Origin: Lutibacter agarilyticus
GTDB taxonomy: Bacteria > Bacteroidota > Bacteroidia > Flavobacteriales > Flavobacteriaceae
Length of the DNA stretch: 64,000 nt
Reading direction: 5' to 3'
Assembly: GCF_900188235.1 (NCBI RefSeq)
Contig: NZ_FZNT01000003.1
Span: 248,001 to 312,000 of the forward strand
Of the stretch, positions 25,926 through 38,700 are shown piece after piece; positions within the stretch are counted from its first letter, which is position 1, and every line of letters starts with the position of its first letter. A program made the translations under genes and the position numbers. Below the pieces are notes generated by a model, which saw only the letters and a program-made list of their open reading frames with translations, made no database searches and was not told the DNA's origin.

Positions 25926-26306
25926 CTTTCTCCGCTAAAAACCCTGGATCAATTGATTTACTGTTTTTTATTTTTTTAAATACAAAACGAAAGTGACTGA
26001 TTTGAAGTAATATTATTCTCTTAAACTTAAACCATATCTATTACCGTCAACAGTAATACTCATTTCTGATTTATTTCAAAACCAAATTTCAATAGAAAAG
26101 GAATCACTAGAAATTAACATTTTTGTATTTTTTAGAAAATCATCACCAAACTCACCCCAAATAATAATTTCAGTTTGGACGGGACTTTTTTTATATTTTT
26201 ATTTTACTCTATTCCAGTACTTTAGTGTTTAATAATTCTTTTTTGTACCGTGTTTTGTTCCGCAAACTCTTAGATAAAATTTTAGAGTTAAATTTTACTT
26301 TGGAGG
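25926..26306. other. Non-coding stretch between IS256 remnant and cargo operon
   Basis: These 381 bases show no convincing gene. They are AT-rich and hold a 7-bp stem CCAAACT / AGTTTGG at 26146-26178. A weak AACTCT / AGAGTT stem near 26268-26292 could act as the operon's terminator on the minus strand. Short fragments of possible coding text have stops in every frame. Confidence 0.5.
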
Positions 26307-27173
26307 TTATTGTTTAAACATTTTTTGAAAACTAACACCTTCTTCATTAATTATTTTTACCAAATAGACTCCTGCTCTCAGATGCCCTAATTCAATCTTC
26401 CCTCTTTCATAATTTGTTTTAGATAAGACAAGACTACCTTGAATGTTATAAAATAAAACTTGAGACTTCTCTTTTAATCCTTCAACAAAAACTGCATCAA
26501 TTGAAGGATTAGGATAAAGATTCACCCCTTCCAATAATTCAAAATTTCCCAAACCTAAGGTAGCACCTGAATTATCAAAATTATCATCAAAAATTTGTGT
26601 ACCTGGTTCATTGGTACAGTCTGCTGTTGCAAAAGCTGATGATCCACAAGCTGTAAAGGTTTGATCTAAAAATGTAGCGTCCGTTTCAAACGTAACTTGA
26701 GAAGGTTTTGCATAATCTAAATATTGTATTTTTATATGAAATAACTTACTTAGTGTTACTGTCACATTATTAGTATCCATGCTCCCTGAACTCAAACTCT
26801 GCTGAAAACTTAATGACACCCTCGAAGTTGTATTATCATTTTGTATGAAATCCTTATATATTGGCAATAAATTTACAGCTCCTAAAATATAACCAGCTGG
26901 CTGAGTATATTCAATTTTTGAATTGGCTGAGACATTTTCTCCAAAAGCCTCCGTATTATAATTTAAATATAATTGCCCTGAACCTAATTTAAAATCTGTA
27001 TCTGTACTTATCATTACATCTACTTCATAATAATCATTGGTTCCATCGTTCGTGTTTTGTGCATTTTCAAAACTAAAATATATCTGCTGAGCATTTACAT
27101 TTAACGTTGTTATGATAACTACAATTAATAAAGTAAGTAATTTTTTTGCTCTTTTTGTGTAAAATTGTTTCAT
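26307..27173 (-). CDS. Secreted cohesin-like domain protein with T9SS sorting domain
   Basis: The 288-aa protein has a signal peptide (about 1-28, ending NVNAQQ). A beta-sandwich of about 150 residues with cohesin/CBM-like text follows (VDVMISTDTDFKLGSGQLYLNYNTEAFG, RVSLSFQQSL). A short Asp-rich linker precedes a C-terminal type A T9SS sorting domain (about 208-288, NLYPNPSIDAVFVEG, GVYLVKIINEEG). It should therefore be exported and attached to the surface through lipid-linked processing. It is the last gene of the three-gene minus-strand operon, 9 nt after the 852-aa gene. Cohesin-like domains bind dockerins in some systems. Both upstream proteins carry dockerin-like segments, which makes a physical complex plausible but unproven. 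Confidence 0.82.
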   Translation of the reverse strand: MKQFYTKRAKKLLTLLIVVIITTLNVNAQQIYFSFENAQNTNDGTNDYYEVDVMISTDTDFKLGSGQLYLNYNTEAFGENVSANSKIEYTQPAGYILGAVNLLPIYKDFIQNDNTTSRVSLSFQQSLSSGSMDTNNVTVTLSKLFHIKIQYLDYAKPSQVTFETDATFLDQTFTACGSSAFATADCTNEPGTQIFDDNFDNSGATLGLGNFELLEGVNLYPNPSIDAVFVEGLKEKSQVLFYNIQGSLVLSKTNYERGKIELGHLRAGVYLVKIINEEGVSFQKMFKQ

Positions 27174-27182
27174 ATTTTTTTT

Positions 27183-29741
27183 TTAAAACTGTTGCCCTCT
27201 TCCTAGGTTTGCGTTAATAATATTATTGATATCTGTGTTTTGAATTTGACCATTCATATCTAAATCAGCATTGGAATACCCCGATCCACCCAATTGTAAA
27301 ACGATGTTAGATATATCCGTATTTTGAACTTGTCCATTACTATCGTAATCTCCTCCAATCAATGTTAGATTATTGGATACATTCAATACAGCATTACTTC
27401 CTCCTTGAATTAAGGATACATCTGTTGTAAAATCAACACTTAATGGAGTAGATGAAAGAAAAAGTGATGTAGATGAAAGTATTCCTAAATGGTTTCTATG
27501 ATTAATCGCTACGTAATAATCATCAGCATTAACATTATATGACAAGACTGAAACTCCATCAACAGCAACAATATCACCATCCCGCTGTATCAATCCAGAT
27601 TTACCCGAAATAACAGTTTCGTTATTCAAAGCATCACGAAGTTCTATCCATACCCAATCTACAATATCATCTTTAACTAATCCTAATCCAGAGATTCCGC
27701 CTGTATTAAATACATTTGGATTTACAACCACAGCATCACTATATGGACTCGTTGTTGGTAAATTACTAAGACGTAAATCATCATTCATTAAATCTGGTAT
27801 AGACGGATTTGAAAATGGCCCTTGTAAAAACATTTTTAATCCTAAACTCACTTTATCCACAAGTGTCAATTCCCCTATTTCTAATGCTGAACTATTAATA
27901 TCGGCGTTGCTTGTATCACTTATAATTACATTAGAAAAATTAAATTTATAATTACCTAATCCCACATTACCAGCAATGCTAATAGGAAGTTGAATTATTG
28001 ACTCTCCTCCTACACTTATTGATGAACTACTTAGTGTGTACAAAATAACCCTATAACTTGTTCCTCCAATACTTGAAGCTGCAACATCAAACCCTTCAGC
28101 TCTTCCAACAGCACTAACATTTGCAATATCCAAAGTAAAATCAATTGGTAATTCAACATCAAACTGAACCCCTCTAGCAAGATCCTTATTCTTTAGTAAA
28201 ATTTGACACATATTGGTTTCATTACGATACACTTCCTGATTTTTGACCATCACATAGTTTGGTGAAAATGCAGATGCCTGTACCGAAAGGGTATTCTGTT
28301 CAGTTAGTCCATTGTTTTTAAATGAAATGGCTTCCTCAAAATCACCAACCTCCAAAGGGGTATAATCCAAATTCACATCCTGATAAGATCCAACTGGAAT
28401 AGTTAAAGGTAACTGAATATCCAAACTCAACTCTGAATTATCATAAACTACTTCATCAATTAATAATGATGCATTTCCTGTATTAGTCAATCTCAAAGAA
28501 GTTTGCTGTGTTTTTGTAATTGGCACACTCCCAAAATTAATATTTAAAGGGGTTATTGATAGATTAGGTGAATTTATTTGAATAGATCCACTATATGAAT
28601 TTGAAAGAATATTTTCTTGAGCAATATTCGTTAAAATAGCATTTGACACATTCAATCCAAAATATCCAGAGCTAACAGTTGGTTTTAATTTAAAGCTAAA
28701 TAATTCTCCCGAATTTCCTGTGAAATTTTTGTTTGAAGGTGAATACCCTATAAAACGAAGTGTATTTCCATCAATTAAATTTACACCTATTAAATGATCA
28801 TCAAATCTACTTGTTTCTATAATTGAATTAGGTACGTATTCAATTCCCTCTGGAAGTGTAATATCAAATTGAAATCCCGTAAAATCTTCCATATTGTCAA
28901 CACTGACAGGTATTTCAATTTCCGAATTTATTTCTGCAGAACCACCTCCAATTCTTATAGTGTTTACGGCATAAACAACTGCATTTAAAATAACTTTTTG
29001 AGCGCCTCGAACTAAATCAGGATCATTATTTACAAAACTTAATTCTTTAGACCCATTAAATTTTGTTGAAGTATCAATCGAGACAGCTAAATAAGTTGTT
29101 GAATGGGCTGGGATATCAATGGGAAAACCTCCTTGAATACTAAAAGGAAAAACATCATTTATACCTGTAATTTCTAAAGGCTGATTCCCAGAATTTCGTA
29201 TAGGTAAACTCCTTGTCTGATTCGACCCTAATAAAACGCTTCCAAAATAAACCTGACTTTCTAACACCTCCATTTTTGGCCCCAAAACGGTTATCACTCC
29301 ATTTTGAATAGTTGAAGAAATAGAACCTGCTGATGAAGATGAAAAATCAACATTTGAAAGTGTAAAAGGATAATCTCCCGAATTGTTTTTAGATTTTAAC
29401 TTTAATAACATTAAACCTCCCGAGTTCCCTATAATATTTAATGTGGTAAAATTATAAATAAGGACTCTAACAACTCCTTCTGATATTGAATTTAAACCTA
29501 ATGAATGATTTGCACCTCTACTGGTTAAACTATGCCCAGTTAATAGTTCAAATTCATTCGCATTGTAATTTATATCAAATTGAATTGCAGCTATTCCATC
29601 GGTGTTTTCCAATGAAATAGCCAATTCAAATTCCGTAGCGGTAGTTACTCCTTTAGTTTCAACAGAAAGCACATTCTGAGACAGAATACTATTTGAAAAA
29701 CCAAGAAAAAGTACCGTAATTAGAAATATCTTTATTTTCAC
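27183..29741 (-). CDS. Secreted multi-cohesin-like protein ending in a dockerin-like domain
   Basis: The 852-aa protein has a signal peptide (1-21). Three cohesin-like beta-sandwiches follow at about 24-150 (ATEFELAISLENTDGIAAIQFDINYN), 257-392 (NSEIEIPVSVDNMEDFTGFQF) and 495-625 (GVQFDVELPIDF). Two ASH/HYDIN-like Ig domains separate them (151-254 and 393-494; NFGSVPITKTQQTSLRLTNTG). Next is a conserved Bacteroidota surface module (626-780; LKMFLQGPF, IVDWVWIELRDA, GLIQRDGDIV). A calcium-loop dockerin-like pair closes it (about 799-847; DYDSNGQVQNTD and DLDMNGQIQNTD), and the chain ends in NLGRGQQF. There is no type A T9SS sorting domain, unlike both neighbours, so surface attachment may depend on them. 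The gene starts 2 nt after the 3453-aa gene ends. Confidence 0.82.
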   Translation of the reverse strand: MKIKIFLITVLFLGFSNSILSQNVLSVETKGVTTATEFELAISLENTDGIAAIQFDINYNANEFELLTGHSLTSRGANHSLGLNSISEGVVRVLIYNFTTLNIIGNSGGLMLLKLKSKNNSGDYPFTLSNVDFSSSSAGSISSTIQNGVITVLGPKMEVLESQVYFGSVLLGSNQTRSLPIRNSGNQPLEITGINDVFPFSIQGGFPIDIPAHSTTYLAVSIDTSTKFNGSKELSFVNNDPDLVRGAQKVILNAVVYAVNTIRIGGGSAEINSEIEIPVSVDNMEDFTGFQFDITLPEGIEYVPNSIIETSRFDDHLIGVNLIDGNTLRFIGYSPSNKNFTGNSGELFSFKLKPTVSSGYFGLNVSNAILTNIAQENILSNSYSGSIQINSPNLSITPLNINFGSVPITKTQQTSLRLTNTGNASLLIDEVVYDNSELSLDIQLPLTIPVGSYQDVNLDYTPLEVGDFEEAISFKNNGLTEQNTLSVQASAFSPNYVMVKNQEVYRNETNMCQILLKNKDLARGVQFDVELPIDFTLDIANVSAVGRAEGFDVAASSIGGTSYRVILYTLSSSSISVGGESIIQLPISIAGNVGLGNYKFNFSNVIISDTSNADINSSALEIGELTLVDKVSLGLKMFLQGPFSNPSIPDLMNDDLRLSNLPTTSPYSDAVVVNPNVFNTGGISGLGLVKDDIVDWVWIELRDALNNETVISGKSGLIQRDGDIVAVDGVSVLSYNVNADDYYVAINHRNHLGILSSTSLFLSSTPLSVDFTTDVSLIQGGSNAVLNVSNNLTLIGGDYDSNGQVQNTDISNIVLQLGGSGYSNADLDMNGQIQNTDINNIINANLGRGQQF

Positions 29742-29743
29742 AA

Positions 29744-32700
29744 TTACTTTCTTATTATTATTTGTTTAACTTCTTTTTCTTTTATTTCTCCCTGCTTAAA
29801 TGCTTCTATAACTAGAAAATAAACACCATCATTTAAAAACTCCAAATTAATAGGATTTACTCCCTGACCCAATGAACTTTTAATTTTGTCACTCGACCAA
29901 ACCATAACTCCATTTAAATTGTATGCTCTTATAAGTAATAAATCTCTTTCTTCAGGTAAATAATGATATAAAGTCATAAATCCATTTGAAGGATTAGGAC
30001 CTAATTTAAAAGATTCTGTTGGTGTAATTAGCTCATTAAAGTCAAACTTAACCGCCAATTTCATTCCTTTTGGTGTACCTGCTGCAGATTTTTCAACATC
30101 TAAACTAACCTCATTATTATCAAATTTGGTCAATAATTTTGTTATTCCAGGTTCAATTGATATTCCTGAAAAACTATATATCATTATTGTTTGATCTGCT
30201 TCTTTACTGAAGTTTAATCGATCAAAATTGGATAATTCTTGAGAAAGATCATAATCAAAATCAGTATCAAATACCAACTGCATTCCTGCTATGGCTTCGT
30301 TTGAAGAAACATACAAATCATTTCCTTCCCAATAAAATAAAGCATCATCTATTGGAATATTAGAATAGTAATTCCATTCGTCTTTTGAATTATTATTTTT
30401 ACTAGCTGGAGATAAAATAATATCAACCGTTCCAACGATATCTAATATATCCACTACTTCATCATTATTAACATCGGCGGCTTTAAATACAAATGGAATT
30501 GGATTAAGACCTAAAATATAATTTACATTTAGCACTAGATCAGTCACAGTCACCTTTTCATCTCCATTACTATCTCCTAATAATGCATTCACCGAGCAAC
30601 CATTTTGATCAACAGCATCTCCTTTTGGAGTGTTTGGACATATATCCAAACTATTTTCAATACCATCTCCATCACTATCAGAGTCTATACCTGTTGCTGT
30701 AACCTTAAATTGAACAGGAGTTGTAAATTCTGAACCTGAATAAGATGCATCAACTGCCTGAACCGACCAGTAATAAGTTCCTTCAGGTAAACTTAATTTC
30801 CATTTTAAATTGTGTTCTACATTTCCTTTTTCAGCATCTTTTTTAACGCCATTTGAATTTGAATTTGAAGACATTACATCTTCACCTCCTGGTGTAGTTC
30901 CAATTTTAATAGCATATGTTAATCCAACACTAGGTGTATGATCATCAGTTGCCGGGTTCCAAGAAAATTCTAATGGAATATCAACTGAGCCATCAGTTCC
31001 CTCTAAAAATACTATATCATTTACTACTGGAACAGACGGAGCATTATTAACAACAAATTCAGTTATTGTAGCTGAACTCTTAGCAGAACTTTTCCCTGCG
31101 TATTTAGGTCTTTTCCCAGCTGGTTTACCTAATACTTCCGCAGATTGATTTCTAACATTTATATAGGTTCTAAAAATATTGCCTCCATTTGTTTCTGCAC
31201 TTTTACCTGCAATTACAAAATCTAAATCACCATCTCCATCCAAATCACCAAATTCTACTTCAGCTTTTATAATATCGCTTACGTCAAATGCACTTTCAAC
31301 ATATGTTTTTGTAGCAGCATCATATTCACTTAGCTTAGTGATATCTCCAATTCCTTCAAAAGTTCCTGAATACAACAAATCAGTATATCCATCTCCATCA
31401 AAATCTCCTAAATCAATTTTCCCATCTCTCATTGGCGACAGACCATTTGCTAGCCTTGGCCATTCCGAGATACCTTCATTTAATTTGTTCATGTAAATTT
31501 CAAAAACATCACTTACTTTACTTTCTCCAGTGAATACGGCATCTAAATCGCCATCTCCATCAAAATCAATTAAATCAGTTGTCCCATTTTTAACAGCAAC
31601 TAAATTATTAGTGGTTTTTTGTAAGGTAAATTCACCGCCCAATTCCGTTACATTTTCGTAAATAAAACTTTGTATACCAGTTGAAGCGTTAAAACCACTT
31701 ATGATGAAATCAATATCCTGGTCATTATCGATATCCCCCAAATCATAAGAGGCATATTGTAATGGGTCTATTTGACTAGAAACATCATCTAAATTAAATG
31801 TACTTGTTACAGGATTGTACTCATATAAATAAAGTTTAGGAACCCCTGAAATGGAACTACTAGACATTCCAACTAAAAATATTTCGGCTTGCCCATCATT
31901 ATTTAAATCAATTATCTTAGCCTTTGCCTTGTACAAACCATTTCCAACATTCCTTGGAGAGTATCCAGAACCATTACTTAAATATATTTTTAATTGATAA
32001 TTGGAATTAACCCAATGATTGATTAAAATATCAGCAACTCCATCCCCATTAATATCACCTACTTCACTATTTGTAATACTATTAATATAGCCAAATGGAT
32101 TTGAATTTTCTTTTATTAATTGCTTTCCATCAAATTTTAGTAATTGAGTCTCAGAACCCGTTTCTGAACCATAAATTACATCTAAATCGTTATCATTATC
32201 AACATCTCCCAATTTTAAAACAGGGTCAGCAACTCCTTGAACACTTCTATCAACAATACCTCCCTGATTTAAAATTTTCCACTCATAGACTAAGGTAAAT
32301 GAATCTTCATCTGAAAACTCACTGCCTTTTAATCCTGGATCTACTGCTTGAACTGACCAATAATAATTTCCAGGGTCTAACTGCATATCATAAAAATTTG
32401 TATAAATAGGTGGCGCTTTTGAAATAAGCCTAATACCTGTTGTTAAATCACTCTCTGTATTCGATAACTCTGTTCCTCCTGGGGTTGTACCAACTCTAAT
32501 TACATATCCTAAATTGGTAGCATAATCATCTGATGGTAAATCCCATTTAAAACGTATTTTTCCATTCCCTAAATCTTCAGCTACTAAACCTGATATTTGG
32601 GCTGGTGCTGCATTTTTCTTATTTGCAATTTCAGTTTCATACAATAAGGTTTCTGCTCCACTAGACCCAATTCCTGTTAAAAATAAATCTAAATCGCCAT

Positions 32701-35700
32701 CCATATCATAATCTACCCATGTCGCAGTAGACTCTCTCAGTCCTTTTAATTCAATTTCAGAATCAACAAAACCATTAGAATTTTGCTTAAATAATTTTGT
32801 AACTGGTACTCCTTCCTGACTTTCACCAGTTAAAACAACATCATAATTCCCGTCATTATTATAATCTGCTATTGAAATATCTCCATTTTTCAATTTTGGA
32901 AATAAACTTTCTATGTTTGAGTAATAATAATCTGAATTTAGAGTATTCGTATAAAGCTGTGTACTCCCATTACTATCTTCTCCACTTGAAATAATTACAA
33001 GCTCATTTTGAGCATCATTTATTTTTGCAACTTCAATAGATGAATTTTTCAATCTTAATTCTTCATATAACTGCCAATTACTATTTGTATTTGTTGTTCT
33101 TATATACGAATTTAAGATGTAACCACCGCTTGGGTTTCCTGAACTATTTTGTCCATTGTAAATAATGTCATTATCCCCATCTAAATCTAAATCTACTATT
33201 TTAAGATCTCCATTGATAAACCCTTCATGATTAAATAGCAACTCTTTTTCGAAATTATTTGAAGTGTCTTCTTTGTAATATACATCAAACACATAATTAT
33301 TTGCTGCATCTTGACCAGCAATAGCCAAATCAATATCACCATCATTATCTAAATCACCCCAAGCCATTTTAGTAGAGAATAATTTTGGTAATCCATAACC
33401 ATTAGTAGGTTCAAAATAGGTACCTCCATTATTCATATAAACTTTTGTTTGAGGTGCTGAACCATCAAAACCAGAAACTACCAAATCTATCCAACCATCT
33501 TTATTTAAATCTACCCAAGTGATATCACCACCATATAGTTTCGCGAAATTTTGATTGGTATCTACAAATTCTCCATCTACATTTTCATATAATAAAGTAA
33601 CAGCTCCTAATATATTACTTTGCCCCATTATGGCAACATCTTTATCGCCATCTCGGTCATAATCTCCCCAGGAAACAGCTCCTTCAGACAAGCCCATAAA
33701 AGGACTACTTTTAAGCGCTAATGTTTTTGTGTTATCTAATAAAGTTACAGATAAATCTTCAACCTCCGTTAAAATAGCATTTTGTGTTCCTGTTTTCTTT
33801 ATAACAATATATTCATCACCTTCCTCATTTAACTCATCTTCAATACCCGACAAGGTAAGTGAACCTTCAGTATCACCAGCTTTCACAATTACTTGTAAAC
33901 TTGCTTCATATTTTTGGACACGATGATTACTATAATCTGATACATAAATATTACCTATTGCATCAACCGTAAAATTATAGGCATTATTAAATTGGTTTGC
34001 TTCAGAACCATATCCATTTCCTCCTGCCACAACAATACCTGAAGTTATACTTGCTGGGTATTTTAGAACACTTTGACTATTTTGATCTAACACATAAATG
34101 TTTTCATTTAAATCAATATGTATATCAGTAGGATAGTTAATGCCAGCGATTACCGTTTCTCCTTCTATAGCATTTGGGGCCCATTTTTGGATTCGATTAT
34201 TATTCGTATCTGCTACATAAATATTTCCATCGCCATCTACAAAAACTGCTTGAGGACTAGATAATTGATTGTTTCCATTACCAGCCTCATTTCCACCTGC
34301 AACTGTAATTCCTTCAATTGCTCCAGGCTCCCATTTTTGTATACGGTGATTATTTGTATCAGCAACAAATATATTACCCATCTCGTCTATATAAAAACCT
34401 TGTGGGTAAGCTAATTGATTATCGGCAGTTCCATGTGAATTTCCACCCGCAACCACTTCTCCAGATGAAGCTCCCGGAATCCACTTGGTAACGCGATTTT
34501 CATATATTTCTAATGCGTATATATTTCCATTTACATCTACAAAAACATCAATTGGATTACCACTAGTAATTACTATTTCACCTTCTGTAGCCCCAGGTAT
34601 CCATTTTTTAATATTTCCATTAGAATGATCTGCAATATATACATTACCCATAGCATCAACAAAAACACCTCTTGGATTGTATAATTGATTTGCTGCATTT
34701 CCATAACTATTTCCACCGGCCACTGTGCTTATTTCTACAGGTGTATTTCTTTTAAAATCGCCATCATAAATTGCTGTTCCAATAGATTCCAAGCTAACCA
34801 TAACATCTTTTGAGCTTGCATAATCTAAGGTTGCAATAATATTGAAGGTTTCATGTTCTGCAATAACATCTGTAGATGTAGTAATTACCACATTAGGATC
34901 ATCATCACTTTCTAGTAATAAAGTTGCTTTATCTACTAAAGCTGTTGCATTGGTAATTGTATTTACTTTAAAGACAATACTGTCTAAAACCTCCACTAGG
35001 ACATCATCTAAATCTTTTGTTGAAATTGTTAATGTTCCTTTAGAACTATTTGCAGGAATAGCGATTGTTGTACTACTCACCACATAATCTGTAGTTTCTA
35101 TAGCACTCCCTTCTAGTGTAAATGTGACAGCTACATCTTTAGCTGAAACACTTGATACTGTAGCCGTAAGTGTGACATCTGTATCAGAATTTTCAGTAAT
35201 TTTTTCTTCACTAAACGTAAATGCCACTGTTGGTGGTTCGTTTATATCTGTTAATGTAACAGCTATTGGATCTGCACTTCCTAAAACAGCATTACTAGCA
35301 GTGGTATTTAAAATAATTGTTTCATCCAATTCATCTCGAGTATCTTCTATTCCTGAAACAGTTAATTCTGCAGTTGTTTCACCCGATTTAATTATTATTT
35401 GTGGTGAAATATCATATTTTTGAATACGTGAATTCTCTGAATCTGACACATAAATATTACCGGTTGTATCAACAATAAAATTATATGGATATGCTAATTG
35501 ATTCTCTGCCGAACCAGAACCATTTCCTCCAGCAACCACAACACCCGTATCCATTCCTAACTCAAATTTTTTGATAAGACTGTTATTAGGGCTTACTATA
35601 TAAATAGCGCCATTGTCATTTACATAAATATCTGTTGGATAATTAAAATTACTTATAATGGTTTCTCCTTTTGTTGAGTTATTACCCCATTTCTGTACTC

Positions 35701-38700
35701 GATTATTTTCTGAATCTGCAATGTATATATTTCCTTCAGAATCTATAGAAACTGCATTTGGATAACTTAACTGATTTGCAGCATTACCTTGCCCATTTCC
35801 TCCAGCTACCGTTATTCCTTCTGCAGCACCAGGCTCCCATTTTTGTATTCGTTGGTTATCAGAATCTGCTATATAAATATTTCCAACTTCATCCACGAAG
35901 AAGCCTGTAGGATTTCTCAATTGGTTGGAATCTGAGCCATAATCATTCCCTCCTGCCACAACAATACCAGTGGTATCACCTAAAACAAATTTACGAACTT
36001 GATGAAGACCTCTCTCTAACACATAAATTGCCCCTTCTTCATCCACATAAACATCTATTGGATCACTAACTCCATTTATAATTACTTCTCCTTGAGTTGC
36101 TCCTTTATTCCATTTTTTAATCCTACTATAACCAGCTTCTGTAATATACATATTTCCTGTCGCATCTACAAAAACACCTCTGGGGTTATATAACTGATTA
36201 TTAGCACTTCCTCTTCCGTTACCACCAGCTACTGTACTAATTCTAATTACTGAATTACTTGTAAAATCTGTATCGTACTTTGCTTCACCTACAGATTCTA
36301 AATCTATAACAACATCTTTAGAGATTGGTGCATCTATGGTTGCTGTAATTGTAAAACTTTCATTTTCTCCAATAGTTGTTGCAGAAATAGCCAATGTAAT
36401 AATTGGGTCGTTTACATTTTCAATATTTAGTGTAATTTGCTGTTCACCATCTTCAGAAGCATTCACCACACTTTCAATAGCTACAACAATAGTTTCGTCA
36501 AATTCTACTAAGGCATCAGTAAGTACTGTAACTTCAGCTGTACTGCTTAAAGAGCCTGCAGGAATTGTTATTGTATTTGAAGAAATTGTATAATCTGTGT
36601 CTAAAGTTGCAGTACCTGTTGTAGTTAAATTCACAGTGGTGTCATAAGGCAACACTGTTTCCATAGCTGCCGTAATTATAATTACACCAACTTCTTCGTT
36701 TACTAATTCTTCTGCTACACTTAAGGATACTTTTGGTTCTTTAGCTAAAGAAAACCAACTTTCAAAACCTTCTATTTGGTCGTCTACACCATCCGCAGTT
36801 GTTGTATACGCTGTTAAAGCATATTCTGTGTCAATTAATCCTCCGACTAAAGTATAGGTGTTCACATTTCCTAAATCAATTACATTTGAATATGACAAAC
36901 CAGTAGGATCTCCATAATATAATTTATAACCTATAACACTTGTTTCACTATTTGGTGTCCAAGTTAAAACAACATCACTTCCTGATGGTACTTTCGCTAT
37001 ATTTAATGGTGGAGAAATTACGGTAGAAGTTGTGGTGTTTGGAATACTAAGAATTGGAGTAAATGTTACAATTCCTATATTTGAAAAAACATCATCTGGA
37101 CTATGATAAATTAAGTCTTCAACTTCCAATTCATCAATTGTTCCCCAATAATTATTGGTCGCTGTTATGTTATTATTATTTTGATTGTTTAATGCATATT
37201 CTTTATTTTTAGTGAAATTGTTATTTTGAAAATCAAAAACACCATAGGTTCCTGTTACTTTTATACCTGTTGTGTTATTAGTAATAATAGAGTTTGAAAT
37301 TGTACTTTGATAATTATTGTAATCATATATTTCAACTCCCGTTCCTGCTCCTCTTCCAGTTATCAACGTATTTGTGATGGTCGCTTTCCTAGAATATACT
37401 CCTTGAATATCCATTTCCTGACCTTCCATTCCTTGATATGTTTCCGTACCATCAAAAGAAATTACTGAGTTTGATATTTCAACATCATTTTGAGGAAGGT
37501 TTAAAGGTGAATCAACTAAAATTGTTTTATTAATAGAGATATCACCTTCATATCCTGAAAAATTCGAATTGTAAATTTTAGACCCATCAATTAAAAAACT
37601 AGACTGGTACCATTCACCATAAATTTTAAAACTTGATGAAGCAAAATGAGAATTATATATTTTAACTCCACGAGAGTATGGAAAATCAATTATTGAACTG
37701 TTTATTACACAACTTCTTAAAGTAATAAAATCTGAATAGTTATAACCTTGTAATGAACAAGAGTTGAAAATAGAATTTTCAATATTTAATTCAGCTGAAT
37801 TCCAAATCCCTTTTGTAGCAACTCCTGTATTGGTAAATGTACAATTGTTTACATTTAAAGAATTGGTGTTTTTTATTTCGTCTTGAATATTAGAAGATTC
37901 ATCCGCCAATTGTATAGCTCGTTGAGGACCAGTAAAGTCAACATAATTTATAGAACTATTATTTAAATTAGCACTTTGAAATAAAATCATACTTGTTGAA
38001 CCAACAGTACTATTCCCATTAAACGTTACATGACTTAAATCCGTACCGTTGATGTTAATATTACCATTCACTACGATCTTACGATCACCCATAAAATTAA
38101 CTTCTACATCAGGTTCTATAGTTAAGGTAGCTCCTGCACTAATTTGGGTGTGCCCTACAATCGTGTAAGGATTGTTTACTGCTCTCCAAGTTGTATTTGT
38201 AGAGATTACTCCCGAGATATCACGAATTTCAACAATGTCGTTAATGGTAATAGTGAAAGTATCACTAAAAACATCAGTACCATCATTGGTTTCTACTCTT
38301 ATCTCATAGGAATCCTTGGTTTCAAAATCAAAAACTTCATTGGTTAATAATTTATCTCCTGAAATGGTAAAACTAGTATTGTCTGTATCTCCGTCTCCAG
38401 CTACTAATGAATAGGTAAAATTAGATGAGTCAACATCTGTTGAAGTAAGGCTTCCTATTTCTGTTCCAATATTTAAATCTTCATCAATTGTTAATGAGGA
38501 TAAAGCAATAGCTGTTGGTGTATCGTTAATATCATTAACTGTAATCGTGAAAGTATCACTAAAAACATCTGTTCCATCACTGGTTTCTACTCGTATCTTG
38601 TAAGATACTTTGGTTTCAAAATCAAAAGATGCTGCGGTTAATAGTTTATCTCCAGAGATAGTAAAACTTGTATTGTCGGTATCTCCTGTCCCTGTTACTA

